31,788 nucleotides of DNA. Origin: 79-D21 sp022839995 (GTDB taxonomy: Bacteria > Synergistota > Synergistia > Synergistales > 79-D21). This document shows positions 16,727 to 24,389 of the stretch, one piece after another; the stretch's first letter is position 1, and each line of letters begins with the position of its first letter. A model generated the notes under the pieces. The model saw nothing but the letters and a program-made list of their open reading frames with translations, did not search any database and was not told the origin of the DNA. The position numbers and the translations under genes are program-made. The stretch is from positions 1-31,788 of the forward strand of contig JALHIN010000022.1 of the NCBI GenBank assembly GCA_022839995.1, read 5' to 3'.

Positions 16727-17899
16727 CTACTCCTTTCCGGACGATTTTTCCCAGCCCAGGCCGACAAGGGCCAGGAGGGGAACGAGGGCGAGGTTCAGGA
16801 CGAAGAAGGCTCCCCGGTAAAAGAGGAGGGCCGCGAGGTACCCGGTGACGACGGGCATCGCCAGGTAGGACAGCCCCATGACGAACCAGAAGAGGGAGGT
16901 GACGCGGCTGCGCTCTTCGGGGGCGGAGACGTCGGCGATGAGGGCCAAAAAGACGGGGTACCCGAGGCCGATGAAGACGCCGTACAGGGCCCCGCAGGCG
17001 CCGAAGGCCAGGTCGCTGCCGACGGCCGGGAGGGCGCAGGCGGCCAGCAGGAGGGCCGATACGGCGGGGGTGAGCCAGGAGGTCCGGACGCGGGGCAGGC
17101 GGTCCACAAGGAAGCGGCCGAAGAAGCGGACCAGGAGGGACGTGACGGCGGAGGCGGCGAAAAAGGCGGAGACGGAAAGGCCCTTTTCCCGGCCCAGGGC
17201 GGCGAGGCTCAAGAGCCCGGCGTCCACGGCGCAGAAAAGGGAGATCAAGACCAGCAGCATGCGGACGCCCCGCTTTGCCAGGACGGAGGCCGTTTTCACC
17301 TGCGACTCCCGCCGGGCGGAACGGTGGAGGTCCACCTGGGGCAGGCGAAGGGCCAGGACGCAGGTGGCGAGGGCCATCAGCACGGGCATCGCCAGGTAGG
17401 CCTTGAGGAACCCGGCGGAAAGGAGGGCCTCGCAGGCCGGGACCACCAGCAGGAAGGGAAGGTTGTTGGTGGAGGTGATGACGGAAAGGCCGGCTCCCTG
17501 GCCCTCGCCGTCGAGGACGAGGGACTGGTAGGCGGTGAGGGCCACGGCGAAGAGGCTGTAGGCGATGCCGGTGAGGACGCGGAGAAGGGTGAGCAGCACC
17601 AGGGACCTGGGGTCCGTGACGAGGATCCCCAGCCCGGAAACGGCGGCCAGGGCGCCGGAGGCCAGCAGGACGCGGCGGAACCCGGCCCGGTCGGTGAGCC
17701 AGCCCACGAAGGGCCGAACGAAGGAGCTGATGTAGAAGCTGCCCATGAGCCACCCGATGCGGCCGGGGTTGACGACCCCCGCCGCGGCCATGTACGCAGG
17801 CAGCAGCATGTAGCATTTCGTGAAGCCGGCGATGAAGAAGTTCGCCGCGCTGATGGCCCAGACGGTCTTGCCGATTCGCGGTGTGTCCATGGGGACCAT
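16727..17899 (-). CDS. Major facilitator superfamily transporter
   Basis: A 390-residue protein with 12 predicted membrane helices in two six-helix halves, separated by a charged loop (RLPQVDLHRSARRESQVK, about 184-201). The loop between helices 2 and 3 carries MFS motif A, GWLTDRAGFRRVLL. The general role is proton-driven transport of a small solute. Sequence alone does not give the substrate or direction. Start is ATG at 17899 or three codons later at 17890; neither has a purine-rich ribosome site (the upstream DNA is pyrimidine-rich). It is probably co-transcribed with the HAD-like gene downstream. Strongly GC-rich like the chromosomal background. Confidence 0.82.
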   Translation of the reverse strand: MVPMDTPRIGKTVWAISAANFFIAGFTKCYMLLPAYMAAAGVVNPGRIGWLMGSFYISSFVRPFVGWLTDRAGFRRVLLASGALAAVSGLGILVTDPRSLVLLTLLRVLTGIAYSLFAVALTAYQSLVLDGEGQGAGLSVITSTNNLPFLLVVPACEALLSAGFLKAYLAMPVLMALATCVLALRLPQVDLHRSARRESQVKTASVLAKRGVRMLLVLISLFCAVDAGLLSLAALGREKGLSVSAFFAASAVTSLLVRFFGRFLVDRLPRVRTSWLTPAVSALLLAACALPAVGSDLAFGACGALYGVFIGLGYPVFLALIADVSAPEERSRVTSLFWFVMGLSYLAMPVVTGYLAALLFYRGAFFVLNLALVPLLALVGLGWEKSSGKE

Positions 17900-18039
17900 T
17901 GTATAGGGAAAGGCGAGGAAAAGGAGGAGGGGTCTGAGGAAGGTCCGGTGGATTTCAGGGAAGGATGCGGACGCTCGTGCCGACGGAGGCCGGGGAGCTC
18001 GACGTCAAAGCGAGGCAGAAGATAAACAAGAGGGAAACG

Positions 18040-18117
18040 AGGCGCTTCTTCCACGTAGGCCGAGATCTTTTCCGCACACTCGAGAATATCCTCCAGCAGG
18101 AGCAGCGGGTCACGCAA
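18040..18117 (-). pseudogene. Truncated HepT-like (DUF86/HEPN) gene start
   Basis: A TTG-initiated frame at 18117 reads LRDPLLLLEDILECAEKI then SAYVEE. This closely follows the N-terminal helix of DUF86/HepT toxins (typical start RD...L.DILE...KI..Y). Similarity ends after about 25 residues. The frame stays open downstream but is no longer HepT-like, and the C-terminal Rx4-6H motif is not seen. The start overlaps the stop of the 62-codon frame upstream by eight bases, the usual junction of nucleotidyltransferase-HepT pairs. I read it as the surviving 5' end of a deleted toxin gene. Confidence 0.45.
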
Positions 18118-18298
18118 CGCGGATCATCTCGCTTTCAACCCGGGCGCGGACCCTGGGCTTCAAGGCTGCCTCCATAGCCGAGCAAATCGCGAAAGAAGCA
18201 AGAACGCGGGACCAGGGACCGGTGGCAGGTCTCTTCCAAAGTGATGAAGAAAGCCGGCCTTTCCTCGTGAAGTCGATCCGGGCGATCGAGAAGATCAT
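18110..18298 (-). CDS. Possible 62-codon small gene or MntA-type antitoxin remnant
   Basis: ATG at 18298 overlaps the PIN toxin stop as ATGA, and the frame ends at 18110 across the HepT-like start. Its last residues (EAALKPRVRARVESEMIRVA) resemble the C-terminus of small MntA-type nucleotidyltransferases that pair with HepT. No nucleotidyltransferase GS..RG motif is present, and the first two thirds are not recognisable. It is either the decayed tail of such an antitoxin fused to new sequence, or a chance frame. Confidence 0.3.
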   Translation of the reverse strand: MIFSIARIDFTRKGRLSSSLWKRPATGPWSRVLASFAICSAMEAALKPRVRARVESEMIRVA

Positions 18299-18705
18299 CG
18301 GCCGGAGGGAAGCTCCAACAGGGACAACGCCTCGGAAGGCCCAACCACCACAAGCCCTCCGACCGGGGGGAAGTGCTTCCGGTTCCCCGTCACGAGGGGA
18401 ACCCGTACGGCAAGGGCGACTTCGATGAAGGGACGGTCGTTTTCGTCGGGGAGAGAATCCATGATGGGAGCGGGCGAGACCCACTCCCCCTTGAAACGGA
18501 AGTAGTCCAGCACCGCTTCCACGTCTGCCCGGTCCAGCCGGAAACGCGGACGGGCCAGGACCTCCCGGTATTCCAGGAAGATCCTCGCATCCAGGACAGG
18601 CAGGAGAAGCCCGTTCACCACGGCGTTGAGCAGACGGCCGGGAGGGTTGTCGGCGCGCAGGAAACCGGACACGATCACGTTCGTGTCCAGGACAAAACGG
18701 GTCAT
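18295..18705 (-). CDS. PIN-domain toxin (VapC/PilT-like)
   Basis: A 136-residue PIN-domain protein, most likely the RNase toxin of a type II toxin-antitoxin pair. The N-terminal FVLDTNVIVSGFL carries the first metal-binding acid (Asp7). A central FLEYREVLARPRF holds the Glu, DENDRPFIEVAL (87-98) the third acidic cluster, and LVTGNRKHFP (104-113) the end motif, with Asn108 as in the COG1569-like branch. Length is normal. ATG at 18705 overlaps the antitoxin stop as ATGA, so translation is coupled. Confidence 0.85.
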   Translation of the reverse strand: MTRFVLDTNVIVSGFLRADNPPGRLLNAVVNGLLLPVLDARIFLEYREVLARPRFRLDRADVEAVLDYFRFKGEWVSPAPIMDSLPDENDRPFIEVALAVRVPLVTGNRKHFPPVGGLVVVGPSEALSLLELPSGR

Positions 18706-18995
18706 GGCAGGTTTTTGCCCTTGTTCCTGGCAACCCGGAGGTTTTGGATTTCTTCGTCGATCTCCGCTTCGGACAGCTCGGCGACCCCGGATTCCGCCGC
18801 CCTGACGCGAATCCTTTCCAGAGCGCGCTGGGCCCGCAGGCGGAGGATCGCCTCTCCGAGGGAAGCCGCGTCCTCTCCCTCCGAAAGCGGAAGACAGAGC
18901 GCGATCGCCTTCGCCTTGGAGGTGACGATCGTGATCCCCTCGGAAGCCAAAATGGCCGGGTTGTTTTTCAGGTCTCTGCTCGTTATCGTCCTCAT
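18702..18995 (-). CDS. Phd/YefM-type antitoxin
   Basis: A 97-residue protein directly upstream of the PIN toxin. The N-terminus MRTITSRDLKNNPAILASEG and the ITIVTSKAKAIALCLPL segment are the Phd/YefM DNA-binding half. The C-terminal ELSEAEIDEEIQNLRVAR is the usual toxin-wrapping helix. It should neutralise the PIN RNase and repress its own operon. The ATG at 18995 is preferred over one eight codons upstream because AGGAGGG sits six bases before it. Only about 40 bases separate it from the terminator of the ABC operon, so the promoter must be compact; TAAAAT on the minus strand near 19020 is a possible -10. Confidence 0.85.
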   Translation of the reverse strand: MRTITSRDLKNNPAILASEGITIVTSKAKAIALCLPLSEGEDAASLGEAILRLRAQRALERIRVRAAESGVAELSEAEIDEEIQNLRVARNKGKNLP

Positions 18996-19036
18996 TGATG
19001 TCCCTCCTAACGTCCCCATATTTTACCATTAGGAAC

Positions 19037-19068
19037 AAAAAAACGGGACCCGCGACTGCGGGCCCCGT
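19037..19068 (-). terminator. Rho-independent terminator of the ABC importer operon
   Basis: Read on the minus strand, an ACGGGGCCCGC/GCGGGTCCCGT hairpin with a short loop is followed directly by seven T. It sits after the last gene of the importer operon and before the antitoxin gene, so it should insulate the toxin-antitoxin pair. Confidence 0.85.
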
Positions 19069-19115
19069 ATCAAACCTTGTGAATGTGAACGCACTGAATT
19101 AGTACCTGTCCCGAA

Positions 19116-19511
19116 TTACTCCTCGCGGGGGGAGTCGATCATGGGGCTCGGGGCACCGCCCAGGAAGGCCGGGATGCTGAACATGCCCTTTTTCGCGGAG
19201 ACCCAGCGGAATTCGCCCTCGAGGGTCTTGACGACGTCGCCGGATTCGTTGAGCACCTCGACCTTCACGGTGTGCCTGGGGCCGACGACCTGGGTGACGT
19301 CGCGGTCGCCCGAGGCGAGTTCGAGGGGTTCGCCGCCGTCGAAGGCCGCCCGGACGAGGGCCTCGGGGGCGTAGGCCTTGCCCTCGATTTCAACCGCCAT
19401 GTTGTCGACGAACATCTGGTGCTGCTTGCCGCTGGTGTACAGGTAGATCCCGAGCAGGACCAGGACGACCAGAAGGCCAAGCCGGAATCCGTTTCGCCGG
19501 TTGAAGACCAT
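19116..19511 (-). CDS. Small membrane-anchored protein of the ABC importer operon (DUF6672-like)
   Basis: A 131-residue protein with a short basic N-terminus, one membrane helix (LGLLVVLVLLGIYLYTSG, about 11-28) and an extracytoplasmic domain of likely beta-structure ending in PMIDSPREE. No catalytic motif is visible. It lies four bases after a permease stop with its own GGGGAGG site, so it is the last cistron of the importer operon. It resembles what I recall as DUF6672, a family seen beside RbsC-like permeases, but I cannot verify this. A role as accessory or assembly subunit of the transporter is inference from position. Its TAA stop lies inside a 13-mer also found near 13778. Confidence 0.7.
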   Translation of the reverse strand: MVFNRRNGFRLGLLVVLVLLGIYLYTSGKQHQMFVDNMAVEIEGKAYAPEALVRAAFDGGEPLELASGDRDVTQVVGPRHTVKVEVLNESGDVVKTLEGEFRWVSAKKGMFSIPAFLGGAPSPMIDSPREE

Positions 19512-19515
19512 GGGA

Positions 19516-20616
19516 TTACGCCTCCCCTCTGAGGGACCGCCGGGCGCGTTCGCGGTCCTTCTGGCGCTTCCAGGCGTGGAGGGCCAGCGAGATGGCGATG
19601 ATCCCGTAGGAGACGAACACGCGGAAGTATTCTCCGATTTGGGCCTGGCCCATGAGCTGCTTGCCGGCCATGGGGCTGACCACGAACATCAGGTGGAACA
19701 GGATGACGCCCACGAAGACGTTCGGGATCGTGGCCTTCGAGACCGTGGCACCGCCGATGAGCAGGGCCGCGATGGCGAACATGCCCGCCTGGTCGTGGCT
19801 GTTGTAGGTGTTCATCGTCCCGATGTTCTGGAGGAAGATGATCTGTCCGTAGCAGGCCAGCACGGTGCTGATGATGATGGCGATGATGCGGGTCTTTTCC
19901 ACGGGGATCCCGGCGGCCCCGGCGACGCCCATGTCCTGCCCGATCGCCCGCATGTCCTGCCCGAGCTTGGTCCGGCGGAACCAGACGATGAACAGGCAGA
20001 AGAGGGCGATGGTGAGGTAGGTGCCCAGGGGGACGTTGAGGCTGCCGACCTTCAGGGGGATGAGGTAGTCCAGGGCGTGCCGCATGCCCGCCAGGTTGAT
20101 GGCGTTTCGGATGCCGTAACCGCGGGACAGGACCAGCTCGGCGTTGGCGATGGGGATCAGCTTGCCGAAGGCGTAGAGGACGGTGAGCTGGTAGATGCCG
20201 TTGATGAAGAACCCGAGGATGTAGCTGGTGACCATTTCCCGGCCCTTGGCCCGGTTGAGGACTGCCCCGCAAATGTAGCCGAGGCCGATGGAGATCGGGG
20301 TGGCGATGAGGGCGGCCAGCAGGAGGCCTCGCATGCCCACGACGGCCCAGTCGGAGACGAGGATCAGGCCGATCTGCCCCGCCATGGCGCCGAGGACCAT
20401 GCCGAAGTTGAGCCCCATCCCCGCGACGATGGGGATGATGAGCGAGAGCACGAGGAAGCTGTTCCGGGCCAGGCGGATGAGCATCTCCTGGACCAGGTAG
20501 GTGGGCGAAAACCCGGACAGCGGGATCGCGACGGCCGACATCAGGATGAAGATGATCGGCACGGCGTTGGAGATCAAAAAGTGCTGGATCTTCTCTTTCG
20601 TCGTTAGGGCTTTCAT
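19516..20616 (-). CDS. ABC importer permease (RbsC/BPD_transp_2 family)
   Basis: A 366-residue inner-membrane permease with about 9-10 hydrophobic helices and the glycine-rich family segments GLNFGMVLGAMAGQIGLI, GMFAIAALLIGGATVSKA and the cytoplasmic RRTKLGQDMRAIGQDMGVA loop that meets the ATPase. It forms the channel with the second permease encoded just upstream, whose stop overlaps its start as ATGA. The family carries sugars, nucleosides, branched amino acids or autoinducers; the substrate cannot be named here. Confidence 0.88.
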   Translation of the reverse strand: MKALTTKEKIQHFLISNAVPIIFILMSAVAIPLSGFSPTYLVQEMLIRLARNSFLVLSLIIPIVAGMGLNFGMVLGAMAGQIGLILVSDWAVVGMRGLLLAALIATPISIGLGYICGAVLNRAKGREMVTSYILGFFINGIYQLTVLYAFGKLIPIANAELVLSRGYGIRNAINLAGMRHALDYLIPLKVGSLNVPLGTYLTIALFCLFIVWFRRTKLGQDMRAIGQDMGVAGAAGIPVEKTRIIAIIISTVLACYGQIIFLQNIGTMNTYNSHDQAGMFAIAALLIGGATVSKATIPNVFVGVILFHLMFVVSPMAGKQLMGQAQIGEYFRVFVSYGIIAISLALHAWKRQKDRERARRSLRGEA

Positions 20617-21659
20617 CGTTTGGCCTGCACTTTCCGGGTAAGGGCATAGAGGATCATGCCGTTACTCACGACGATTCGGATGACTTCCGACATGTCGGTC
20701 TGGAGGAGCGAGTTGATGACCGACGGGGTCATGGTGAGGATGCCCTGGAAGAGGAGCGTCCCGATGACGACGTTGAGCATGCTGGCCTTGTGGACCGAGG
20801 CCCCGCCCAGGAGGATGGCCGCCACGGCCGGGAAGGCCATGTAGAAGGGACCCATGTACAGCTGGATGAACCCGAAGGACTGCTGGTAGACGATGATCCC
20901 GATGGCCGCCAGGACGGTGGAGAGCACGACGGAGATGACCCGCATGCGGTTGACGTCGATGCCGCTTGCCCGGGCGAACTCGGGGTTGGAACCTACGGCG
21001 GTCATGGCCGTTCCGGTCTTGGTGTGGAGGAACGCCCACATCAGGAAGCACATGAACCCGAAGAAGAGGAACATGCCCGTGGGGATGTAGAGGTACGGCC
21101 CGATCTGGATCGAGAGGAAGTCGCTGAGGATGTGGAGCCAGTAGCCCTCCACGCTGATGGTGGTCCTCAGGCCGCTTCCGCCGTATCCCCAGATCATGTT
21201 GGGGCTGGTGTAGGGGAGCATGAGCCACATCATGCACATGAAGGCCACCGAGGAGAAGCCGACGTAGGTGGCGATCATCATTTCGTCCCCCTTGACCCGG
21301 TTCAGCAAAAGGCCGTAGGCGATGCCGAACAGGACGGCCAGGGGGATCGCCATGCCGAGGGCGGCGGCAAAGCCCAGGACGCCCGTGAGGTTGAACTGGA
21401 TGCTGGTGACCGCGCCCAAAAGGCCGGCGATGATGCCCAGGGGGAGGCCGAAGTTGAGGCCGCACCCGGACTGGATCATGGGGACCATGGCCAGGACCAG
21501 GATGCCGTTCATCCCGAAGCGCACGAGGGTGTCGCTGATGGACGCGTCCACCCGGACCCGGACGAAGGGAGCCGCGACGAAGAGGGAAAGCAGGAACAGC
21601 CCGATGATGACGCGGGGCCACCCGGCTTCCTCGATGAAGGCTTTCAGTTTCTCATTCAT
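20613..21659 (-). CDS. ABC importer permease (RbsC/BPD_transp_2 family)
   Basis: A 348-residue paralogue of the next permease, with a matching layout: GCGLNFGLPLGIIAGLLGAV, a cytoplasmic HTKTGTAMTAVGSNPEFARA ATPase-contact loop, and AFPAVAAILLGGASVHKASM. The pair is expected to form a heterodimeric channel. ATG at 21659 overlaps the ATPase stop by eight bases, and its own end overlaps the next start by four. Confidence 0.88.
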   Translation of the reverse strand: MNEKLKAFIEEAGWPRVIIGLFLLSLFVAAPFVRVRVDASISDTLVRFGMNGILVLAMVPMIQSGCGLNFGLPLGIIAGLLGAVTSIQFNLTGVLGFAAALGMAIPLAVLFGIAYGLLLNRVKGDEMMIATYVGFSSVAFMCMMWLMLPYTSPNMIWGYGGSGLRTTISVEGYWLHILSDFLSIQIGPYLYIPTGMFLFFGFMCFLMWAFLHTKTGTAMTAVGSNPEFARASGIDVNRMRVISVVLSTVLAAIGIIVYQQSFGFIQLYMGPFYMAFPAVAAILLGGASVHKASMLNVVIGTLLFQGILTMTPSVINSLLQTDMSEVIRIVVSNGMILYALTRKVQAKR

Positions 21660-23289
21660 TGTGGAACACCGTCCTGTCCGCCTCGTTGATGCCGTTCCCG
21701 TTGCCGTTCCGGGTGGTGCCCAGCATGAGGAGGCCGAATTCCTCCACGGGTGCGGTGGGAGGCAGGATTCCGGAGATGCGCCCCTCGTCGACGATGGCGA
21801 TGCGGTCGCAAACGGAGCGCAGCTCCTCGAGCTCGGAGCTGGTCATGACGATGGTGGTGCCGTTTTCCCGGTTGGTGCGGATCAGCGTGTCGAGGACGAG
21901 CCTCTTCGCGCCGACGTCGATCCCGCGGGTGGGCTCGGCCACGAAGAGGAGCTTCGGTTTCACAGCGAAGGCCTTGGCCAGGCAGACCTTCTGCTGGTTG
22001 CCGCCGGACAGCTCGATGGCGCGCTGGCGGCCGGAAACGCACTTGATCTCCAGGGCGTCGATGTACTGCCTGGCGGCTGCGGCGATGGCCCGGTCGTCCC
22101 GCCACTTCACCAGGCCGCCGAAGAGGGACCTGGTGAAGGCGTCCTGGGTCTGCATGGCGGTGAAGACGATGTTCCACTCGATGGGTTCTTCGAGCAGCAG
22201 GCCGACCCCGCGGCGGTCCTCCGACACGAAGGCCATTCCCGCGGAAAGGGAAAACCTCGGGTCGTTCAGGTAGATGGGCTTGTCGCCCAGGAAGACCTTG
22301 CCCCCGGCGGGATACAGGCCCATGATGCCGTTTCCGATGCCCAGCTTGCCCTGTCCGGCCAGCCCGCCGATGCCGAAGATCTCTCCCTGGCGAACCTCGA
22401 AGGAGACGTCCCGGACGGTTTCGCCGGGCATGTCGACCCAGAGGTTCTGGACTTTCAGCAGCGGGGCTCCCAGGATGCGGTCCGACGGCCGGGCCTCGGC
22501 GGTCTCTTCCATCTTGCGGCCCACCATCCAGCCCGCGATCTGGCGGACGCTGGTTTCGTGGGTCTTCGCCTCCTGGATGACGCGCCCGTCCCGGAGCACC
22601 AGGATCTTGTCGCAAACGTCCATGATCTCCTGGAGGCGGTGGCTGATGAAGATGATGGCGATCCCCTGGGAGGCGAGTTTCCTCATGGCGTCCAGGAGGA
22701 CCTGGGCCTCCGATTCGGCCAGCACGGCGGTGGGCTCGTCCAGGACGAGCAGCTTCATGTTCTCCCGGTCGATTTCCCGGGCGATCTCGGTGAACTGGCG
22801 GTGCCCGACGGGCATCTCGGTGACGACCATCTCGGGGTCGAGGTCCACCCCCAGGGTGCCGATGGCCCGCTCCGCCCTCTGCCTCATGTGGGGCCTGTCC
22901 AACGTCTCGAGCCGGTTTCCGAACACTTCCACGAGGAAGTTGTACTTCGTGGATTCGCGGTTCAGGAGGATGTTCTCGGTGGCAGTGAACCCGGGGATGA
23001 GCGAGAATTCCTGGTGGACGTAACCGATGCCGGCTTCGAGTGCATCGAGGGGGTCGGCGAAGTTCACTTCTTTGCCTTCGAGGAGGATTTTTCCCTCGAA
23101 ACCGCCGGTCTGGCTGATGACCGGCATTCCGAAAAGGATGTTCATGAGGGTGCTCTTGCCCGCGCCGTTCTCGCCGACCAGACCGAGGATCTGTCCTTTC
23201 TCGAGGGAGAACGACACGTCAGCCAGGACACGGTTTCCGAAATATTCCTTGCCGATGTGCTCCATTCTCAGAAGCGGCACTGTTTCCAT
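21652..23289 (-). CDS. ABC importer ATPase with two nucleotide-binding domains (RbsA/MglA-like)
   Basis: A 545-residue fused ATPase. Domain 1 has Walker A GENGAGKST (39-47), a degenerate signature (MPVGHRQFTEIA) and Walker B LLVLDEPTAVLAESEA. Domain 2 has a degenerate P-loop region (GLAGQGKLG), a good signature (ELSGGNQQKVCLAKAF) and Walker B FVAEPTRGIDVGAKR, where Ala451 replaces the magnesium-binding Asp. A degenerate second domain is normal in this family, and non-Asp forms there remind me of nucleoside/BMP-type importers. GAGGTGAT precedes the ATG. It begins the permease operon and has its own promoter region, since a plus-strand gene separates it from the binding protein. Confidence 0.9.
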   Translation of the reverse strand: METVPLLRMEHIGKEYFGNRVLADVSFSLEKGQILGLVGENGAGKSTLMNILFGMPVISQTGGFEGKILLEGKEVNFADPLDALEAGIGYVHQEFSLIPGFTATENILLNRESTKYNFLVEVFGNRLETLDRPHMRQRAERAIGTLGVDLDPEMVVTEMPVGHRQFTEIAREIDRENMKLLVLDEPTAVLAESEAQVLLDAMRKLASQGIAIIFISHRLQEIMDVCDKILVLRDGRVIQEAKTHETSVRQIAGWMVGRKMEETAEARPSDRILGAPLLKVQNLWVDMPGETVRDVSFEVRQGEIFGIGGLAGQGKLGIGNGIMGLYPAGGKVFLGDKPIYLNDPRFSLSAGMAFVSEDRRGVGLLLEEPIEWNIVFTAMQTQDAFTRSLFGGLVKWRDDRAIAAAARQYIDALEIKCVSGRQRAIELSGGNQQKVCLAKAFAVKPKLLFVAEPTRGIDVGAKRLVLDTLIRTNRENGTTIVMTSSELEELRSVCDRIAIVDEGRISGILPPTAPVEEFGLLMLGTTRNGNGNGINEADRTVFHNE

Positions 23290-23423
23290 TGCCTACGGAT
23301 CACCTCGCTTAATCCAGGAAAGAAAGCCCAGGGCGACTTTTTTCCTCTTTTTCTGCGGCAGCTTTTTTACGATACCACAAAAACCCTAAAGAGGCCCGAC
23401 ATCCCTGAACCGGGCCGCGGGAA

Positions 23424-23452
23424 AAGTTACCCCAACCGCCCCGGCTTGTCAA
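23424..23452 (-). promoter_or_regulatory. Sigma70-like promoter candidate for the ATPase operon
   Basis: On the minus strand TTGACA (23447-23452) and TAACTT (23424-23429) are 17 bases apart. The -35 is a perfect consensus; the -10 is fair. It lies upstream of the ATPase gene with about 130 bases of leader. Confidence 0.5.
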
Positions 23453-23477
23453 ACCTGTCACAAATTGAGCGCAACCT

Positions 23478-23506
23478 AATATATCATGCTTACATCACGA
23501 CTTCAA
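23478..23506 (-). promoter_or_regulatory. Sigma70-like promoter for the ATPase operon
   Basis: On the minus strand TTGAAG (23501-23506) and TATATT (23478-23483) are separated by exactly 17 bases. This nearly repeats the TTGAAA-17-TATATT found before the binding-protein gene, which supports the idea that the two halves of the importer are transcribed in step. Confidence 0.65.
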
Positions 23507-23722
23507 TCGACGAACCGGGGCCGGGGACCCGACCCCGACTGCCCCGACGGATTCAAAACAACACATACTAAAATGATTTTATTATCCTATTATTCATAGG
23601 GTTTGAGGTGTTTTTGCTTGTTTTATTATGGCTTACTTGGGTTTTTCGTGGTATTATTTCCTGGCATTCGACCTGGTCAATCACAACCGTTTAAAAAATA
23701 CTTTTTCGGGAGGGGATCACGG

Positions 23723-24361
23723 ATGGGCACGAGAAAGGGATGGGTGTTCGGCCTCGTCTTCGCGTTCGTCCTGGTTGCCGGCTGCGCCTTTGCCGAAGGA
23801 CCGGGAACCGCGGTTGAAACGCAGTTCGAGCTGGCGCAGAAATTCATGGAGCGAGCCGGGTTGACCGGAACCGCCCCGGCCGAGGAAGCCGCGGCGGAGG
23901 AACCGGCTCCCGCGGAAGAACCGGCTGCCGAACCGGCCGAGGAGGAAGTCGGCGAGACGATGCCCCCCGAGATCGCCGCGAAGGTCGCCGAGCGGCACGC
24001 CTTCATCGGGTGGGCGAAAATGAACGGCCTGCCAGCAAGCCGGAACATCCAGGAACAGGAACTTTGGGGATCCGTCTGGAGCAGCGTGCAGGCTCAGGTT
24101 TCCGCGGGAGTCACCGTCCAGGAGGCAATGGCAGCCGTCCAGGCCGAAATGACCGAGGAGCAGCTGGCAGGCCTCGAGAAGCTGAAGGATACCCCTCCGG
24201 GGCAGCTCCAGAAGGCCGCGAAGGGAACCGCCGAAGCCGGTGCGGCTTCGACCGCCTCGACCGAAACCGGCAAGGGAAAGGGTAAGGGCGAAGGCAAAGG
24301 GGAAGGCAAGGGCGGCGGAAAAGACGGGAAGGACGGGAAAGGCGGCGGCAGGAACAAGTAG
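23723..24361 (+). CDS. Exported protein with Ala/Glu/Pro linker and Lys/Gly-repeat tail
   Basis: A 212-residue exported protein of no family I recognise. The signal segment (MGTRKGWVFGLVFAFVLVAG, then Cys21) ends in a VAGC lipobox; CAFA-EG just after could instead be a signal peptidase I site. Next come an Ala/Glu/Pro-rich acidic stretch (about 52-80), a compact central part (WAKMNGLPASRNIQ and a helical EAMAAVQAEMTEEQLAGLEKL) and a tail of about 30 residues of Lys/Gly/Glu/Asp repeats. The start follows GGGAGGGG, and the longer upstream frame is discounted because this start heads the signal peptide. It sits inside the importer locus on the opposite strand. The basic tail suggests contact with an anionic surface or nucleic acid; this is inference. 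Confidence 0.7.
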   Translation: MGTRKGWVFGLVFAFVLVAGCAFAEGPGTAVETQFELAQKFMERAGLTGTAPAEEAAAEEPAPAEEPAAEPAEEEVGETMPPEIAAKVAERHAFIGWAKMNGLPASRNIQEQELWGSVWSSVQAQVSAGVTVQEAMAAVQAEMTEEQLAGLEKLKDTPPGQLQKAAKGTAEAGAASTASTETGKGKGKGEGKGEGKGGGKDGKDGKGGGRNK

Positions 24362-24389
24362 GAGCCCTCGAAATCCTTCACGAGAAAGC

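Larger units (their letters stand above)
23290..23722. other. 433-bp divergent intergenic region with long leader
   Basis: It separates the minus-strand ATPase gene from the plus-strand lipoprotein-like gene. It holds two minus-strand promoter candidates, listed separately, and leaves the ATPase mRNA a leader of about 130-190 bases. The leader contains CCTCTTT and a later AAAGAGG that could pair, but I recognise no known riboswitch. The right part (23570-23700) is AT-rich with -10-like TATTAT near 23653, probably the promoter area of the plus-strand gene. Confidence 0.5.

Noticed and set aside
17885..17910. Leaderless start of the MFS gene from TATACA next to the ATG
   Set aside because: The -10-like hexamer is good but no -35 is seen at proper spacing, so it was not listed as a promoter.
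16443..18025. Long frames on both strands over the MFS gene
   Set aside because: Pro/Arg/Gly-rich translations typical of high GC3 shadows; the MFS frame alone has membrane helices and motif A.
21322..23571. 749-codon plus-strand frame opposite the importer ATPase and permease
   Set aside because: It spans two well-defined minus-strand genes and an intergenic region, is low-complexity in composition and has no ribosome site.
24280..24355. Minisatellite-like AAGGG/GGCAAGG DNA repeat as an independent element
   Set aside because: It is fully explained as codons for the Lys/Gly tail of the exported protein, so it is reported there instead.
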